From an uncultured Bacteroidales bacterium (GTDB lineage: Bacteria > Bacteroidota > Bacteroidia > Bacteroidales > Muribaculaceae), in assembly GCA_902785925.1 (NCBI GenBank), contig CADAAI010000003.1, positions 61,164 through 125,163 of the forward strand: 64,000 nt of DNA. The letters run 5' to 3'. Positions 24,935 through 32,679 of this stretch are shown in pieces (within the stretch, counting starts at the first letter, position 1; each line of letters starts with the position of its first letter). The notes under the pieces were generated by a model. That model saw only the letters and a program-made list of their open reading frames with translations, was not told the origin of the DNA and did not search any database. The translations under genes were made by a program, and so were the position numbers.

Positions 24935-25075
24935 TCTATAACCAGCGGAAAAATGTAATTTTTATCACATTTCCGCTGGAAATACCACAAAAAAGTGTCT
25001 ATAATCAGCGGAAATGCATGCATTTTATCAAGTTTCCGCTGAAAATAGCATAAAAATACTCTATAACCAGCGGAA
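24935..25075. repeat. three palindromic repeats of 62-63 bp before the ATPase gene
   Basis: Units begin with TCTATAAYCAGCGGAA at 24935, 24998 and 25060. In the first two, CCAGCGGAAA-like sequence is followed 15-20 bases later by TTTCCGCTG, so each unit is an inverted repeat. The third is cut after its first arm. The array lies directly upstream of the -7 box of the ATPase gene and could be an operator cluster or a small mobile repeat. Confidence 0.75.
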
Positions 25076-25127
25076 GCGAATAATCAAGAGTTTGTAAAAA
25101 TGCGCTCGATACGGTTGCGGCAGCAAG

Positions 25128-25205
25128 ATGACCTGTAATGGCTGCAGCAATTGCGGAGCATGCGATAACAACAACTCAATTCAGCAAGTGGATGTTCAAG
25201 AATGA
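25128..25205 (+). CDS. 25-residue Cys-rich micropeptide
   Basis: ATG at 25128 opens MTCNGCSNCGACDNNN and ends with TGA at 25203-25205. The four cysteines are spaced C-x2-C-x2-C-x2-C, which could bind an iron-sulfur cluster or zinc. No ribosome site or promoter is obvious, and the frame is short, so this could be the remnant of the end of a longer gene. Confidence 0.25.
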   Translation: MTCNGCSNCGACDNNNSIQQVDVQE

Positions 25206-25218
25206 TCACTGAAAAATA

Positions 25219-25258
25219 ACTGCGGTTGATCAACCTATTAAAAGGTTAACCAACCGCT
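25219..25258 (-). terminator. terminator of the NimA-like gene
   Basis: GCGGTTGATCAACCT and AGGTTAACCAACCGC pair over 15 bp with two mismatches or wobbles around a short loop. On the minus strand AGTTATTTTTC follows. It lies just after the stop of the minus-strand gene. Confidence 0.65.
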
Positions 25259-25279
25259 TGATGTTTATTGTTTTGTGTT

Positions 25280-25783
25280 CTAAAGTAGCTCGATAGCTTG
25301 TTTGCCTGTGAGTTGCTCTATATCGAAGCGCAGTAGTTCCATGTGGGCGAGGCTTTTCTCGAGTTCGTGTGTTAGGCCTACTTCATCGCCAGGATTGTAT
25401 TTGCGGCCTAAGAGCTTTGCTCCTTCAAGTTTCTCGTCAGGAGAGGAGACAATTGTTATTCGTCCGAAGGCTATAACGCTGCGGAAGTAGGTCGTATACT
25501 CCTCACCATGAATCTCGTCTTTGGCAATGACGCAAAACGATGCCTTGTCGTGATTTTTGATTGCATCTATCTTATGGCCACTTTTAGCGCTGTGGAAATA
25601 GATAATTCCATCAGCATAGACGAAGCTCAAGGGCACAGCATAGGGATAGCCACCATCACCAAGCACAGCCAGCGTGCCCGATGTGGCACTTCTCAATATT
25701 TCTTCGCAGTCCTCAGTTGTGAGCTGCTGGCGCACACGGCGCATTGGTCTGAATTCCATAGTCACATTTTCTTTCGTTGCCAT
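25280..25783 (-). CDS. NimA-like pyridoxamine-phosphate-oxidase-fold flavoprotein
   Basis: The protein has 167 residues with MRRVRQQLTTEDCEEILRSA near the start, GYPYAVPLSFVY, IYFHSAKSGHKIDAI, and VIAFGRITIV. This is the split-barrel FMN-binding fold, in the branch that includes the 5-nitroimidazole reductase NimA. The His of FHSAKSGHK is the usual flavin contact. The substrate cannot be read from the sequence, and resistance should not be assumed. It starts 14 bases after the stop of the RhuM-like gene and runs the same way, so the two may form an operon. Confidence 0.75.
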   Translation of the reverse strand: MATKENVTMEFRPMRRVRQQLTTEDCEEILRSATSGTLAVLGDGGYPYAVPLSFVYADGIIYFHSAKSGHKIDAIKNHDKASFCVIAKDEIHGEEYTTYFRSVIAFGRITIVSSPDEKLEGAKLLGRKYNPGDEVGLTHELEKSLAHMELLRFDIEQLTGKQAIELL

Positions 25784-25796
25784 TATAAATATATTA

Positions 25797-26768
25797 TTAG
25801 TTGTTCTGGTTAATTAAATTCACGACCACCTTCACCATCACGTCTTTCTCTTCGGTTCTGCTCTCTGCTATCATTAGAGTGAGGGCTACGAGGGTATTGT
25901 CGGCTATGCGTTTTGAGCCATCTTTATTGTAAAGGATGCCGTTGTTATTCAGAAACCACAAGAACAATGTAGCTGCAATGCGCTTGTTTCCATCGCTAAA
26001 TGAGTGGTTTTTGGTGACAAGATACAGTAGCATAGCGGCTTTCTCTTCCACACTTGGATAGAGTTCTTCACCGCCAAACGTCTGATATATCTGACCTATA
26101 CTACTATGGAAAGAATCGTCTTTCTCGTTGCCAAAGAGAGTGCTTCCACCAAATTTTTCTCTCAGGGCATCAATCTCTCTCTTGGCGTTCTCGTAGGTGG
26201 CATGAAAACGTTCTTCCTGAGTGGTCTTCTCAATCGTCAAGCGCTGGTAGTCATAATTGTCGAGTGTATCGAGAGCGTAGGTATAATCAGTAACTACATC
26301 AAATAGTGCCTGGCTTTCGTCGGTTGACAATAACGGCTGACTTTGGATTGTTCGTCCGAGCATTCCCACCAATTGCCTCAGCTCACCCAGTTGCTCATGA
26401 CGCAATTGCTCATTTATGGCATATCCTTTTATAAGATAGTCTTTGAGCACATTTCGCGCCCATATTCGGAAAGCGGTACCTCGCTTGCTCTTAACACGAT
26501 AGCCAACCGAGATAATGACATCAAGACTATAAATCCTCGTTGGTCTGTATTTGTAAATAGTATTATGCAAAAAATGCATATTACTTTTATCATCTAATTC
26601 TCCCTCTTTAAAAACGTTTGAAATATGTCGGGCTATAACAGATTGATCTTTCTGGAACAAATCAGCCATTTGAGCCTGAGTGAGCCAGACGGTGTCATTC
26701 TCAAAGCGGACATCAATTCGAGTTTGTCCGTCTTCGGTTTGGTATATTATGATCTTATTATTTTCCAT
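25797..26768 (-). CDS. RhuM family protein with Fic/Doc domain
   Basis: The protein has 323 residues. The N-terminal half (about 1-130) is the RhuM domain, with TVWLTQAQMADLFQKDQSVI at 26-45 and SVGYRVKSKRGTAFRIWA at 87-104. The C-terminal half carries the Fic/Doc motif HSFSDGNKR at 255-263, complete with its His, Gly, Asn and Arg. Doc-type Fic proteins phosphorylate or AMPylate host targets, and the RhuM part may bind DNA or a partner. The gene sits between the integrase and the NimA-like gene, with its own -7 box TAATTTTG on the minus strand at 26787-26794. No separate antitoxin gene is seen. Confidence 0.8.
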   Translation of the reverse strand: MENNKIIIYQTEDGQTRIDVRFENDTVWLTQAQMADLFQKDQSVIARHISNVFKEGELDDKSNMHFLHNTIYKYRPTRIYSLDVIISVGYRVKSKRGTAFRIWARNVLKDYLIKGYAINEQLRHEQLGELRQLVGMLGRTIQSQPLLSTDESQALFDVVTDYTYALDTLDNYDYQRLTIEKTTQEERFHATYENAKREIDALREKFGGSTLFGNEKDDSFHSSIGQIYQTFGGEELYPSVEEKAAMLLYLVTKNHSFSDGNKRIAATLFLWFLNNNGILYNKDGSKRIADNTLVALTLMIAESRTEEKDVMVKVVVNLINQNN

Positions 26769-26871
26769 AATCGACTTTTATTATTGCAAAATTAGTAAAA
26801 ATCAAAATTCAAGCAACAGTATAACAAGAATAATAATTGAGATTTTTAGCAACAACATTAAAAAACAAAAA

Positions 26872-26914
26872 AGTAGCCGCCAGTGCAACTATTAACGTTA
26901 CACTTGCGACTACT
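26872..26914 (-). terminator. terminator of the integrase gene
   Basis: AGTAGCCGCCAGTG pairs with CACTTGCGACTACT, with small mismatches. On the minus strand the stem is followed by TTTTTTGTTTTTT. It lies 50 bp after the integrase stop. Confidence 0.8.
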
Positions 26915-26963
26915 ATCACGATATAGATTTCCCATATTGCATGAGTGCCATATCAATTAACCA

Positions 26964-28826
26964 TCATGCTATTAGCATGGTGAGAATTTGTTCTATCTCA
27001 GCGCTGTTTTCAGGGAATAGGCGCTGGAGTTTAGGACGGTAAAATTCAAAGGTCATTCCGCCCTGAGTTGGGGAACACCACGACATGTCGATGGTGTTGG
27101 TGGCGATGAACGACTTTGCTTCACTGACGATGCTCATGGGATTCATGAAATTGTTAAGCTTTTCGTCAACGAATCTAATGAGGTCGATCATTCCTTTACT
27201 ACAAGAAGTGAGCTGCTTAGGCTTAGTGTCATCCACAACTTGCGCTTCAACAGCCTTTACTTCGATAGCCTGCTGTTTCCATGATGTTTGAGGCATGCCA
27301 CTGCTTGGTGGATAAACAGCAGGTGCCACTTGTGGACTATAGAACTGCTGATAAGGTAAAGCCTGTGGCTGGGGTGGAATAACTGGTTGGGGGGGAATTG
27401 CGCCTAATCCAGGCTGCGAGTATGGCGACACCATGTATCCATGATTCATGTTCACGGCGCTGCCAATCATTTGCAATCGGAATTGCGGATCGGTAGCGTT
27501 AAACTGCGCCATCATCGCTGGGTTTCCCTTTGACTTGTCGTAATGCATAACAGTCTTGGGATTCCTTTGTCCTGTGTACTTGCCAATCTTCTCGTAAGTC
27601 CAGCCTCTAAGAGCAAGAGCAGTAACAAATGTGCGTCGGCCAGTGTGGCTGGTAACACATTTCCATCGGTCAACCTTTACAGTGGTAGGCTTATCGTGAC
27701 CAGCATAATGGTAAACTTTAAGTTCTTGACCTGAAATCCCAGCGTCCCGAGCTATTTGCTTGATGTTGTGGTTGATTTTGTCTTTCGTAGCATGATCATC
27801 CTTTCCTAAACTTGGAACTGTGAAGTCATATTTCTGAAGAATCTTAAGTGCCACATCAAAGATTAGATCAAAGACTATAAGTTCACTGGTCTTCTTACTC
27901 AAAAGCTTCACGATATAAACACCATTTACTTGCTCAATACAATCGTCAAGTTTCACCGTGTCGCTAATGCGCTGCCCAGTTACACACTCGAGCACGAACA
28001 CATCTTTAATCAGTTCATCATCTTCATTATCACACTTATGATGATATAGCATCATAACCTCCTCATCGGTCAGAGCTATGTCATCGTCAGATGCTTTGTT
28101 TTTCAACGAGATATAACTGATTCTTTGAGCATCCTCATACTTGAGTTCACCAAGATCAACCGCAGCTGCTCGCACTAGGCTGCAATTAAACTTCAAGAAA
28201 TCGTTCAAAGTTGCCACCTGATAGAGACCACCTCCATTATGCCTCGTATAATTATTCAGCATCCATCGGCCCATCTCAATGAACAACTCAGTGTCAATTT
28301 GGCTAAACGACGTAATTTTCGGCTTACGCGCATCAAGGAAGGCACCAAACGCTTTAATAGCGCGGCCATAGTTTACTTTTGTGCTAAAGGAAATATCTTT
28401 CCTGTCACGCACATACCGTTTGATTCTCGTGATCAAATCTAGTTGATCTTCTACCGGTTTTACCGGTTTTCTACACTGTTTACTTTCCATCAAATATAAG
28501 AATTTGGACAGTGTGGAGACGAGTTTTTCTGGTTTTACTTTTTCGGTCTCTACATAGGCGCAAAAGCTCTTGTAAGCATCCTTGTAATCTCTAATTACTG
28601 AGTTGACCATCAGATTGTTAGTCCTTGTCTTTTCATTGTAACTTTTCTTGATTATTGCTTGCTGTGAGTATGGATCCCAACAACGAGTCTCAATTCTCAC
28701 CCCAAGCGAACGCTTAATTTGCACACCATTTACACGGCAAAAGAAGTAAATCGGGGCACCTGTAACTGAAGCGTCACCAAGAAAGAAACGGCATGATTTT
28801 GAAATAGTTGCATCCTTGTCTTTCAT
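26964..28826 (-). CDS. tyrosine recombinase (integrase) with long C-terminal extension
   Basis: The protein has 620 residues; usual integrases have 380-420. An arm-type N-terminal part (about 10-120) and a SAM-like core-binding domain (about 128-225) precede the catalytic domain. R286 is in CVTGQRISD, H394 and R397 are in SHTGRRTF, and the nucleophile is Y429 in TVMHYDK. The second His position of the family (normally G-H) reads G-Q at 419-420, so one active-site residue is changed. After residue 450 comes a Pro/Gln-rich linker (about 470-520) and a C-terminal domain to 620 with no known match. It lies beside the tRNA-Ala gene, its probable attachment site. Confidence 0.85.
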   Translation of the reverse strand: MKDKDATISKSCRFFLGDASVTGAPIYFFCRVNGVQIKRSLGVRIETRCWDPYSQQAIIKKSYNEKTRTNNLMVNSVIRDYKDAYKSFCAYVETEKVKPEKLVSTLSKFLYLMESKQCRKPVKPVEDQLDLITRIKRYVRDRKDISFSTKVNYGRAIKAFGAFLDARKPKITSFSQIDTELFIEMGRWMLNNYTRHNGGGLYQVATLNDFLKFNCSLVRAAAVDLGELKYEDAQRISYISLKNKASDDDIALTDEEVMMLYHHKCDNEDDELIKDVFVLECVTGQRISDTVKLDDCIEQVNGVYIVKLLSKKTSELIVFDLIFDVALKILQKYDFTVPSLGKDDHATKDKINHNIKQIARDAGISGQELKVYHYAGHDKPTTVKVDRWKCVTSHTGRRTFVTALALRGWTYEKIGKYTGQRNPKTVMHYDKSKGNPAMMAQFNATDPQFRLQMIGSAVNMNHGYMVSPYSQPGLGAIPPQPVIPPQPQALPYQQFYSPQVAPAVYPPSSGMPQTSWKQQAIEVKAVEAQVVDDTKPKQLTSCSKGMIDLIRFVDEKLNNFMNPMSIVSEAKSFIATNTIDMSWCSPTQGGMTFEFYRPKLQRLFPENSAEIEQILTMLIA

Positions 28827-28901
28827 AAAATGCTACTGTTTTGAAGTTAAAAATAAAATTGTAACAAACTGGTAGCAAAGAAGGCTAAAATGCACAAAAA
28901 A

Positions 28902-28933
28902 ACGAACTGAGTGGTTGTTGATACTCAGCTCGT
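28902..28933 (-). terminator. terminator of the tRNA-Ala gene
   Basis: ACGAACTGAGT (28902-28912) pairs with ACTCAGCTCGT (28923-28933) with one mismatch. On the minus strand the stem is followed by TTTTTTTG. It is 25 bases after the tRNA 3' end. Confidence 0.8.
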
Positions 28934-28957
28934 TAGGTCTTGTCAGTTTTTGATTTG

Positions 28958-29030
28958 TGGAGTATAGCAGACTCGAACTGCTCACCTCAACACTGCCAGT
29001 GTTGCGCTCTACCGGATGAGCTAATACCCC
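28958..29030 (-). tRNA. tRNA-Ala with GGC anticodon
   Basis: On the minus strand GGGGTAT (acceptor) pairs with ATACTCC with one G-U pair. The D arm is AGCTC...GAGC, the anticodon loop CTGGCAG gives GGC (alanine, GCC codons), and the T loop reads AGTTCGAGTCT. No CCA is encoded, which is usual in this phylum. The gene lies between the integrase and the chromosomal yhcC operon and is the likely attachment site of the element on its left. I found no second copy of its 3' end in the window. Confidence 0.9.
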
Positions 29031-29096
29031 GTTTTTTATTTAGCGACTACAAAATTAGTACATTTTTTTCGGTTGTGCAAGGTTTAGGTCAATTTT

Positions 29097-29972
29097 TTAC
29101 AAAATATTTTGAAAGATTTCACGAAATTGTGCTGGTTTGAGATTCCATTTTGGGTGTAGCAGCAGAGCCTGCGGTGCAGTCGAGACCATTCGTTCGACGA
29201 CGATGCGCTCTGGTAGGGAGCTGATGATGCGATGACAGAAAGAAGCGTATTGCTGTGGTGTCCAGTTGATTATATTGAGGGCAGCACTCTCCCACTGCTG
29301 AGCAAGCGAAGTGCCACGCAGCACCTGCAGCTGATGGAACTTGACGGTGCTAATTGGCAACTGAGCTATAGCATCGACAGTTGCCATCATGTCATTCTCG
29401 CTCTCTCCTGGCAAGCCTAGGATAAGATGCGCTCCCACGTGGATGCCACGGCTGGCGACCCGTGTGATTGCATCTTCAGCGCATTGCCATGAATGACAGC
29501 GGTTTATAAGCGTAAGAGTGCGATTATGAGACGTTTCCACTCCTATTTCGACAATCACGGGGTGGTTCCTATCAATGCTGCAGATCAAGTCGAGGACTTC
29601 GTCACTCAGGCAGTCAGGACGCGTGGATATCACAAGGCCTACAACATCGGGCACAGAAAGCGCCTCGGAGTATAGCGAGCATAATTTCTCCACTTGTGCA
29701 TAAGTGCTAGTAAAGCTCTGGAAATAAGCCAAATGTTTCATTGAGGCATATTTCCCTGCGTAGAACTGTTTGGCGTCGAGAAGTTGTTGAGTTACTGATG
29801 CCGTAGAGTGGCTAAAAACTGGGGTGAACGAGGCGTTGTTACAATAGGCACAACCACCCCACCCCAGCGAGCCGTCGCGGTTCGGGCATGTAAGCCCAGC
29901 GTTAACGTTCAGCTTTTGAACACGGGTGCCGTAGAGCTGTCGCAGAAAATCGCTATATGCCAGACGTGCCAT
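29097..29972 (-). CDS. radical SAM protein of the YhcC/TIGR01212 family
   Basis: The protein has 291 residues. C29-x11-C41-x2-C44 (TCPNRDGSLGWGGCAYC) is the odd, widely spaced cluster motif specific for this family, in place of CxxxCxxC. STRPDCLSDEVLDLI at about 117-131 and LILGLPGESENDMM near 185-198 are also diagnostic. The family is conserved but its reaction is unknown. Its ATG shares one base with the aroC stop (TAATG), so it is co-translated with aroC. Confidence 0.85.
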   Translation of the reverse strand: MARLAYSDFLRQLYGTRVQKLNVNAGLTCPNRDGSLGWGGCAYCNNASFTPVFSHSTASVTQQLLDAKQFYAGKYASMKHLAYFQSFTSTYAQVEKLCSLYSEALSVPDVVGLVISTRPDCLSDEVLDLICSIDRNHPVIVEIGVETSHNRTLTLINRCHSWQCAEDAITRVASRGIHVGAHLILGLPGESENDMMATVDAIAQLPISTVKFHQLQVLRGTSLAQQWESAALNIINWTPQQYASFCHRIISSLPERIVVERMVSTAPQALLLHPKWNLKPAQFREIFQNIL

Positions 29973-31096
29973 TACAGCCTTGAGGCTCTGTTGATTAGCA
30001 CATTGTCGAGGATGACGATAGCTGCCATCGCCTCAACTATGGGAATGGCACGAGTCACTACGCAAGAGTCGTGACGTCCACGCGGCTCAATTGTAACTGT
30101 ATTTCCTTGACCATCTACACCTTCAACTGGTTGCATCAGAGTCGCAACAGGTTTAAAAGCCACGTTGAAAGTAATGTCGCTGCCATTGCTGATGCCACCT
30201 TGTATACCACCCGAAAAATTCGTCTCGGTAGTAATTTTGCCGTCTTTCATAACGAACTTGTCAAGAACTTCACTGCCACGATGATTCACGAAATCAAATC
30301 CCAGTCCGATCTCAAAACCCTTAGCAGCCGGGATGCTCATCATTGCTTCGGCGAGTTGAGCCGAGAGTTTGCCGAAAACCGGTTCGCCGAGCCCTGCCGG
30401 CACACCTTTTATAACACAATTGACAACACCGCCGTAGGTGTCGCATAGGAATGGTGTATTATTAGTTTTATCATGATATTGGCTTGGGTGCGTCATACTC
30501 CCCCCATCCCCCTCTATCTTAGAGGGGGAGTTTTGTGGAATCGATGGAATCACTGGAATCACTTGACTCACCTGACTCACCTGACTCACTTGACTCACCT
30601 GACTCATCTGACTCGCTTGACTCACTTGACTCGCAGTGATGGTGATACCTAGTTTTGAGAGGGCTTGTTTGGCCAAGGCGCCAGCTACCACACGAGCAGC
30701 TGTCTCACGTGCCGAGGCTCGTCCGCCACCGCGATGATCGCGGATGCCGTACTTGGCTTGATAGGTATAGTCGGCGTGCGATGGCCGATATACGTCCTTG
30801 AGGTGGTCATAGTCGGCGGAGCGCTGGTCACGGTTACGAATGATGAAACCGATGGGTGTTCCCAGTGTCACGCCATCCATGATGCCAGATAGGATTTCTA
30901 CCTCGTCGGACTCGTTGCGAGACGAAGTTGTTCCACCCTGTCCGGGACGTCGACGCGCCATTTCACGCTGCAGCTGTTCCATGTCGATGGTGATGCCAGC
31001 CGGCATGCCATCGATGACACCTCCGACTGCGGGTCCGTGTGACTCACCAAACGAGGTGAGGCTGAACAAGTTGCCTATTCTATTCTTGTGTGCCAT
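29972..31096 (-). CDS. aroC: chorismate synthase with an unusual internal segment
   Basis: The product has 374 residues from ATG 31096. It makes chorismate from EPSP, the last step of the shikimate pathway, using reduced FMN. The family signatures are present: [12 protein letters not shown] at about 15-26, RRRPGQGG at 48-55, [12 protein letters not shown] at 121-132, and [17 protein letters not shown] near the end. Residues about 156-212, which normally hold a conserved helical segment, are instead (SQV)n repeats, then [12 protein letters not shown] and [15 protein letters not shown]. This part is coded by a 9 bp tandem repeat and a GC-rich palindrome. The frame stays open and the family pattern resumes at [12 protein letters not shown]. 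Confidence 0.9.
   Translation of the reverse strand: MAHKNRIGNLFSLTSFGESHGPAVGGVIDGMPAGITIDMEQLQREMARRRPGQGGTTSSRNESDEVEILSGIMDGVTLGTPIGFIIRNRDQRSADYDHLKDVYRPSHADYTYQAKYGIRDHRGGGRASARETAARVVAGALAKQALSKLGITITASQVSQASQMSQVSQVSQVSQVSQVIPVIPSIPQNSPSKIEGDGGSMTHPSQYHDKTNNTPFLCDTYGGVVNCVIKGVPAGLGEPVFGKLSAQLAEAMMSIPAAKGFEIGLGFDFVNHRGSEVLDKFVMKDGKITTETNFSGGIQGGISNGSDITFNVAFKPVATLMQPVEGVDGQGNTVTIEPRGRHDSCVVTRAIPIVEAMAAIVILDNVLINRASRL
30508..30634. repeat. palindrome and 9 bp tandem repeat inside aroC
   Basis: CCCCCTCTA (30508-30516) and TAGAGGGGG (30520-30528) form a perfect 9 bp stem. From 30563 to 30634 there are eight copies of YTGACTCRY-type 9-mers, such as CTGACTCAC, preceded by TGGAATCAC at 30554-30562. 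On the coding (minus) strand the 9-mers give Ser-Gln-Val. The structure is like the intergenic repeats found between Bacteroidales genes. Confidence 0.9.
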
Positions 31097-31098
31097 AA

Positions 31099-31590
31099 TC
31101 AATCATCAGTTTCTTTTATCAGGTTGCAGACAGTGGCTCGCACAAAATCCACAAGTGCCTGTGGAGCGATCTTCAACTGCAGTCCACGCAAGCCAGCGCT
31201 GACAAAGATGTGGTCAAACTGCATGCAGGTCTCGTGGATAAAGGTGGGAAACTGTTTCTTCATGCCAATTGGTGAACATCCGCCGCGTATGTAACCTGTG
31301 GTAGCTAGGAGGTCTTTCATGGCGATGAGGTCGACCTTCTTGTTACCGCTTAACTTTGCGGCTTTTTTCAGGTCCACCTCATGGTCGCCAGGAATGACGC
31401 ACACGAAATGTTTAGTTTTCTCGCCAAAGAGAACTAATGTCTTGAACACCTGATTGATATCCTCACCGATAGTGGCAGCGAGGTGTCCTGCCGAGAGGTC
31501 GTTTTCGTCAACCTCATAGGCCACAAGTTCGTAGGGCACTTTTGCCTTATCTAGGAGCCGTGCGGCGTTAGTTTTTTGTATCTTTTTCAT
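31099..31590 (-). CDS. ybaK: YbaK-type Cys-tRNA(Pro) deacylase
   Basis: The protein has 163 residues with the YbaK/ProRS-editing fold: [16 protein letters not shown] at 7-22, [13 protein letters not shown] at about 45-57, [21 protein letters not shown] at 63-83 and [16 protein letters not shown] at 97-112, which holds the GxxxGGxxPIG pattern. The enzyme hydrolyses cysteine misloaded on tRNA-Pro. It is the first gene of the operon, and its stop lies two bases before the aroC ATG. A TAACTTTG box on the minus strand (31595-31602) ends only 5 bases before the ATG, so the transcript may be nearly leaderless. Confidence 0.9.
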   Translation of the reverse strand: MKKIQKTNAARLLDKAKVPYELVAYEVDENDLSAGHLAATIGEDINQVFKTLVLFGEKTKHFVCVIPGDHEVDLKKAAKLSGNKKVDLIAMKDLLATTGYIRGGCSPIGMKKQFPTFIHETCMQFDHIFVSAGLRGLQLKIAPQALVDFVRATVCNLIKETDD

Positions 31591-31612
31591 ATTGCAAAGT
31601 TAGTGGTTTTGT

Positions 31613-31839
31613 CAGACAATTAAAAACAATTGAAATAATTTTTCTAAATATGGCGTAATCATAGCCATACGGCTTGGGGTTATTAAGAACAATTATTTTC
31701 TTTTGCCACTCCTTGCGGAGTGGAAATTAGAGAGCCTGAGGCTCTAAAATCTGGTTTTAATAATGTAAGTGGGGGGCAGACAATTAAAAACAATTGTAAT
31801 ATTTTTTCAAAATATGGCGTTGCCATAGCCATGCGGCTT
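31613..31839. repeat. two copies of a 62 bp intergenic repeat with small palindromes
   Basis: CAGACAATTAAAAACAATTG begins at 31613 and at 31777. Both copies continue with AATAxTTTTTCxAAATATGGCGT and end in CATAGCCATxCGGCTT. Between them are two short hairpins, CCACTCC/GGAGTGG (31706-31723) and AGAGCC/GGCTCT (31731-31745). This is the start of a 1.1 kb gap without genes. The part from 31840 to 32340 holds only low-complexity GGAGAGxGxAGAG stretches and pieces of ATAATGCA repeat. Confidence 0.7.
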
Positions 31840-32344
31840 TATTCAATGCATAATGCATTTTCAGGTGAGAGGGAAGAGGAGAGAGGGCTGCGCGAGGTAG
31901 TTCGTTTGAACTCGGGAATATGGGTTACGGATTGTAAGTTGGAATTTTGGGGAAGTGGAAAAAGTGGGACACTTTTGAAAAATATTTTTTTGGGGTTTGA
32001 GACTCTGTAGTCATAATTGGTGAAATTTGTTTTAGATGTTAAGTGCTAGAGAATGGGTTACTTAATATTTCGTAGTTGGTGGGACGAAATCAAGTAAAAA
32101 GTAGCAAGTTATAAATTGTAAGAGGTTTTACAGTGGAGAGTGGAGAGTACAGAGGGAAGAGGAAGTACATAGTTTATAGTATTTATTATATGTGCGTGTG
32201 TGCAAAGGTAATGGATTGGGGGTGAAGGGAGCTAGGTTAAAAGATCAGGGAGAGGGAAGAGTTTTTTCAATGCACAAATGTATAATGCAAAATGCACAAT
32301 TGCGTTAGATGCTGGAATAATCTCACAAAGCTGCACCTATGGTA

Positions 32345-32520
32345 TCGAAAAGCCTCGCAAGCTCGGTATATTTTGCGTTAGATGATGGAAGGGCGCTTCG
32401 CTTAAAATTGAATGAAAATTTTTATTAAAATTGCAGATATGCTGGAATGATGTCGAAAAGCCTCGCAAGCTCGTTATATTTTGCGTTAGATAATGGAAGG
32501 GCGCTTCGCTTAAAATTGAA
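32345..32520. repeat. direct repeat of 108 bp period before the GH2 gene
   Basis: TCGAAAAGCCTCGCAAGCTC starts at 32345 and again at 32453. Each copy runs about 68 bp through TATATTTTGCGTTAGATxATGG and GGGCGCTTCGCTTAAAATTG. TGCTGGAATRAT occurs in front of both. It is non-coding and about 80 bp upstream of the GH2 promoter. Confidence 0.75.
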
Positions 32521-32596
32521 CAAAAATTTAATGAAAATGACGTTGGAGACTGGTTTTTAGACAGGAGGTGTTAAGGGGGAATTTTAGGATGAGGGT

Positions 32597-32626
32597 TTTG
32601 TAGTTTGGAATTGTTTTGTATCTTTG
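32597..32626 (+). promoter_or_regulatory. promoter of the GH2 gene
   Basis: TTTG (32597-32600), 18 bp, then TATCTTTG (32619-32626), close to the Bacteroidetes consensus. The start codon is 53 bp downstream. Confidence 0.7.
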
Positions 32627-32679
32627 CAGAAGATAAACCAAGAGTTCAAAAGAGATAAACCGAAAAACAAAATACTGAT

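Noticed and set aside
24935..25075. CRISPR array
   Set aside because: Units are inverted repeats with no regular spacers, there are only two and a half copies, and no cas genes are present.
20475..28826. a single toxin-antitoxin operon joining Fic and RhuM-Fic genes
   Set aside because: The two are 4 kb apart with unrelated genes between them, each has its own start region, and no antitoxin gene is visible.
29972..31096. frameshifted or broken aroC
   Set aside because: The frame is continuous, conserved motifs lie on both sides of the odd segment, and the downstream gene is still coupled to its stop codon.
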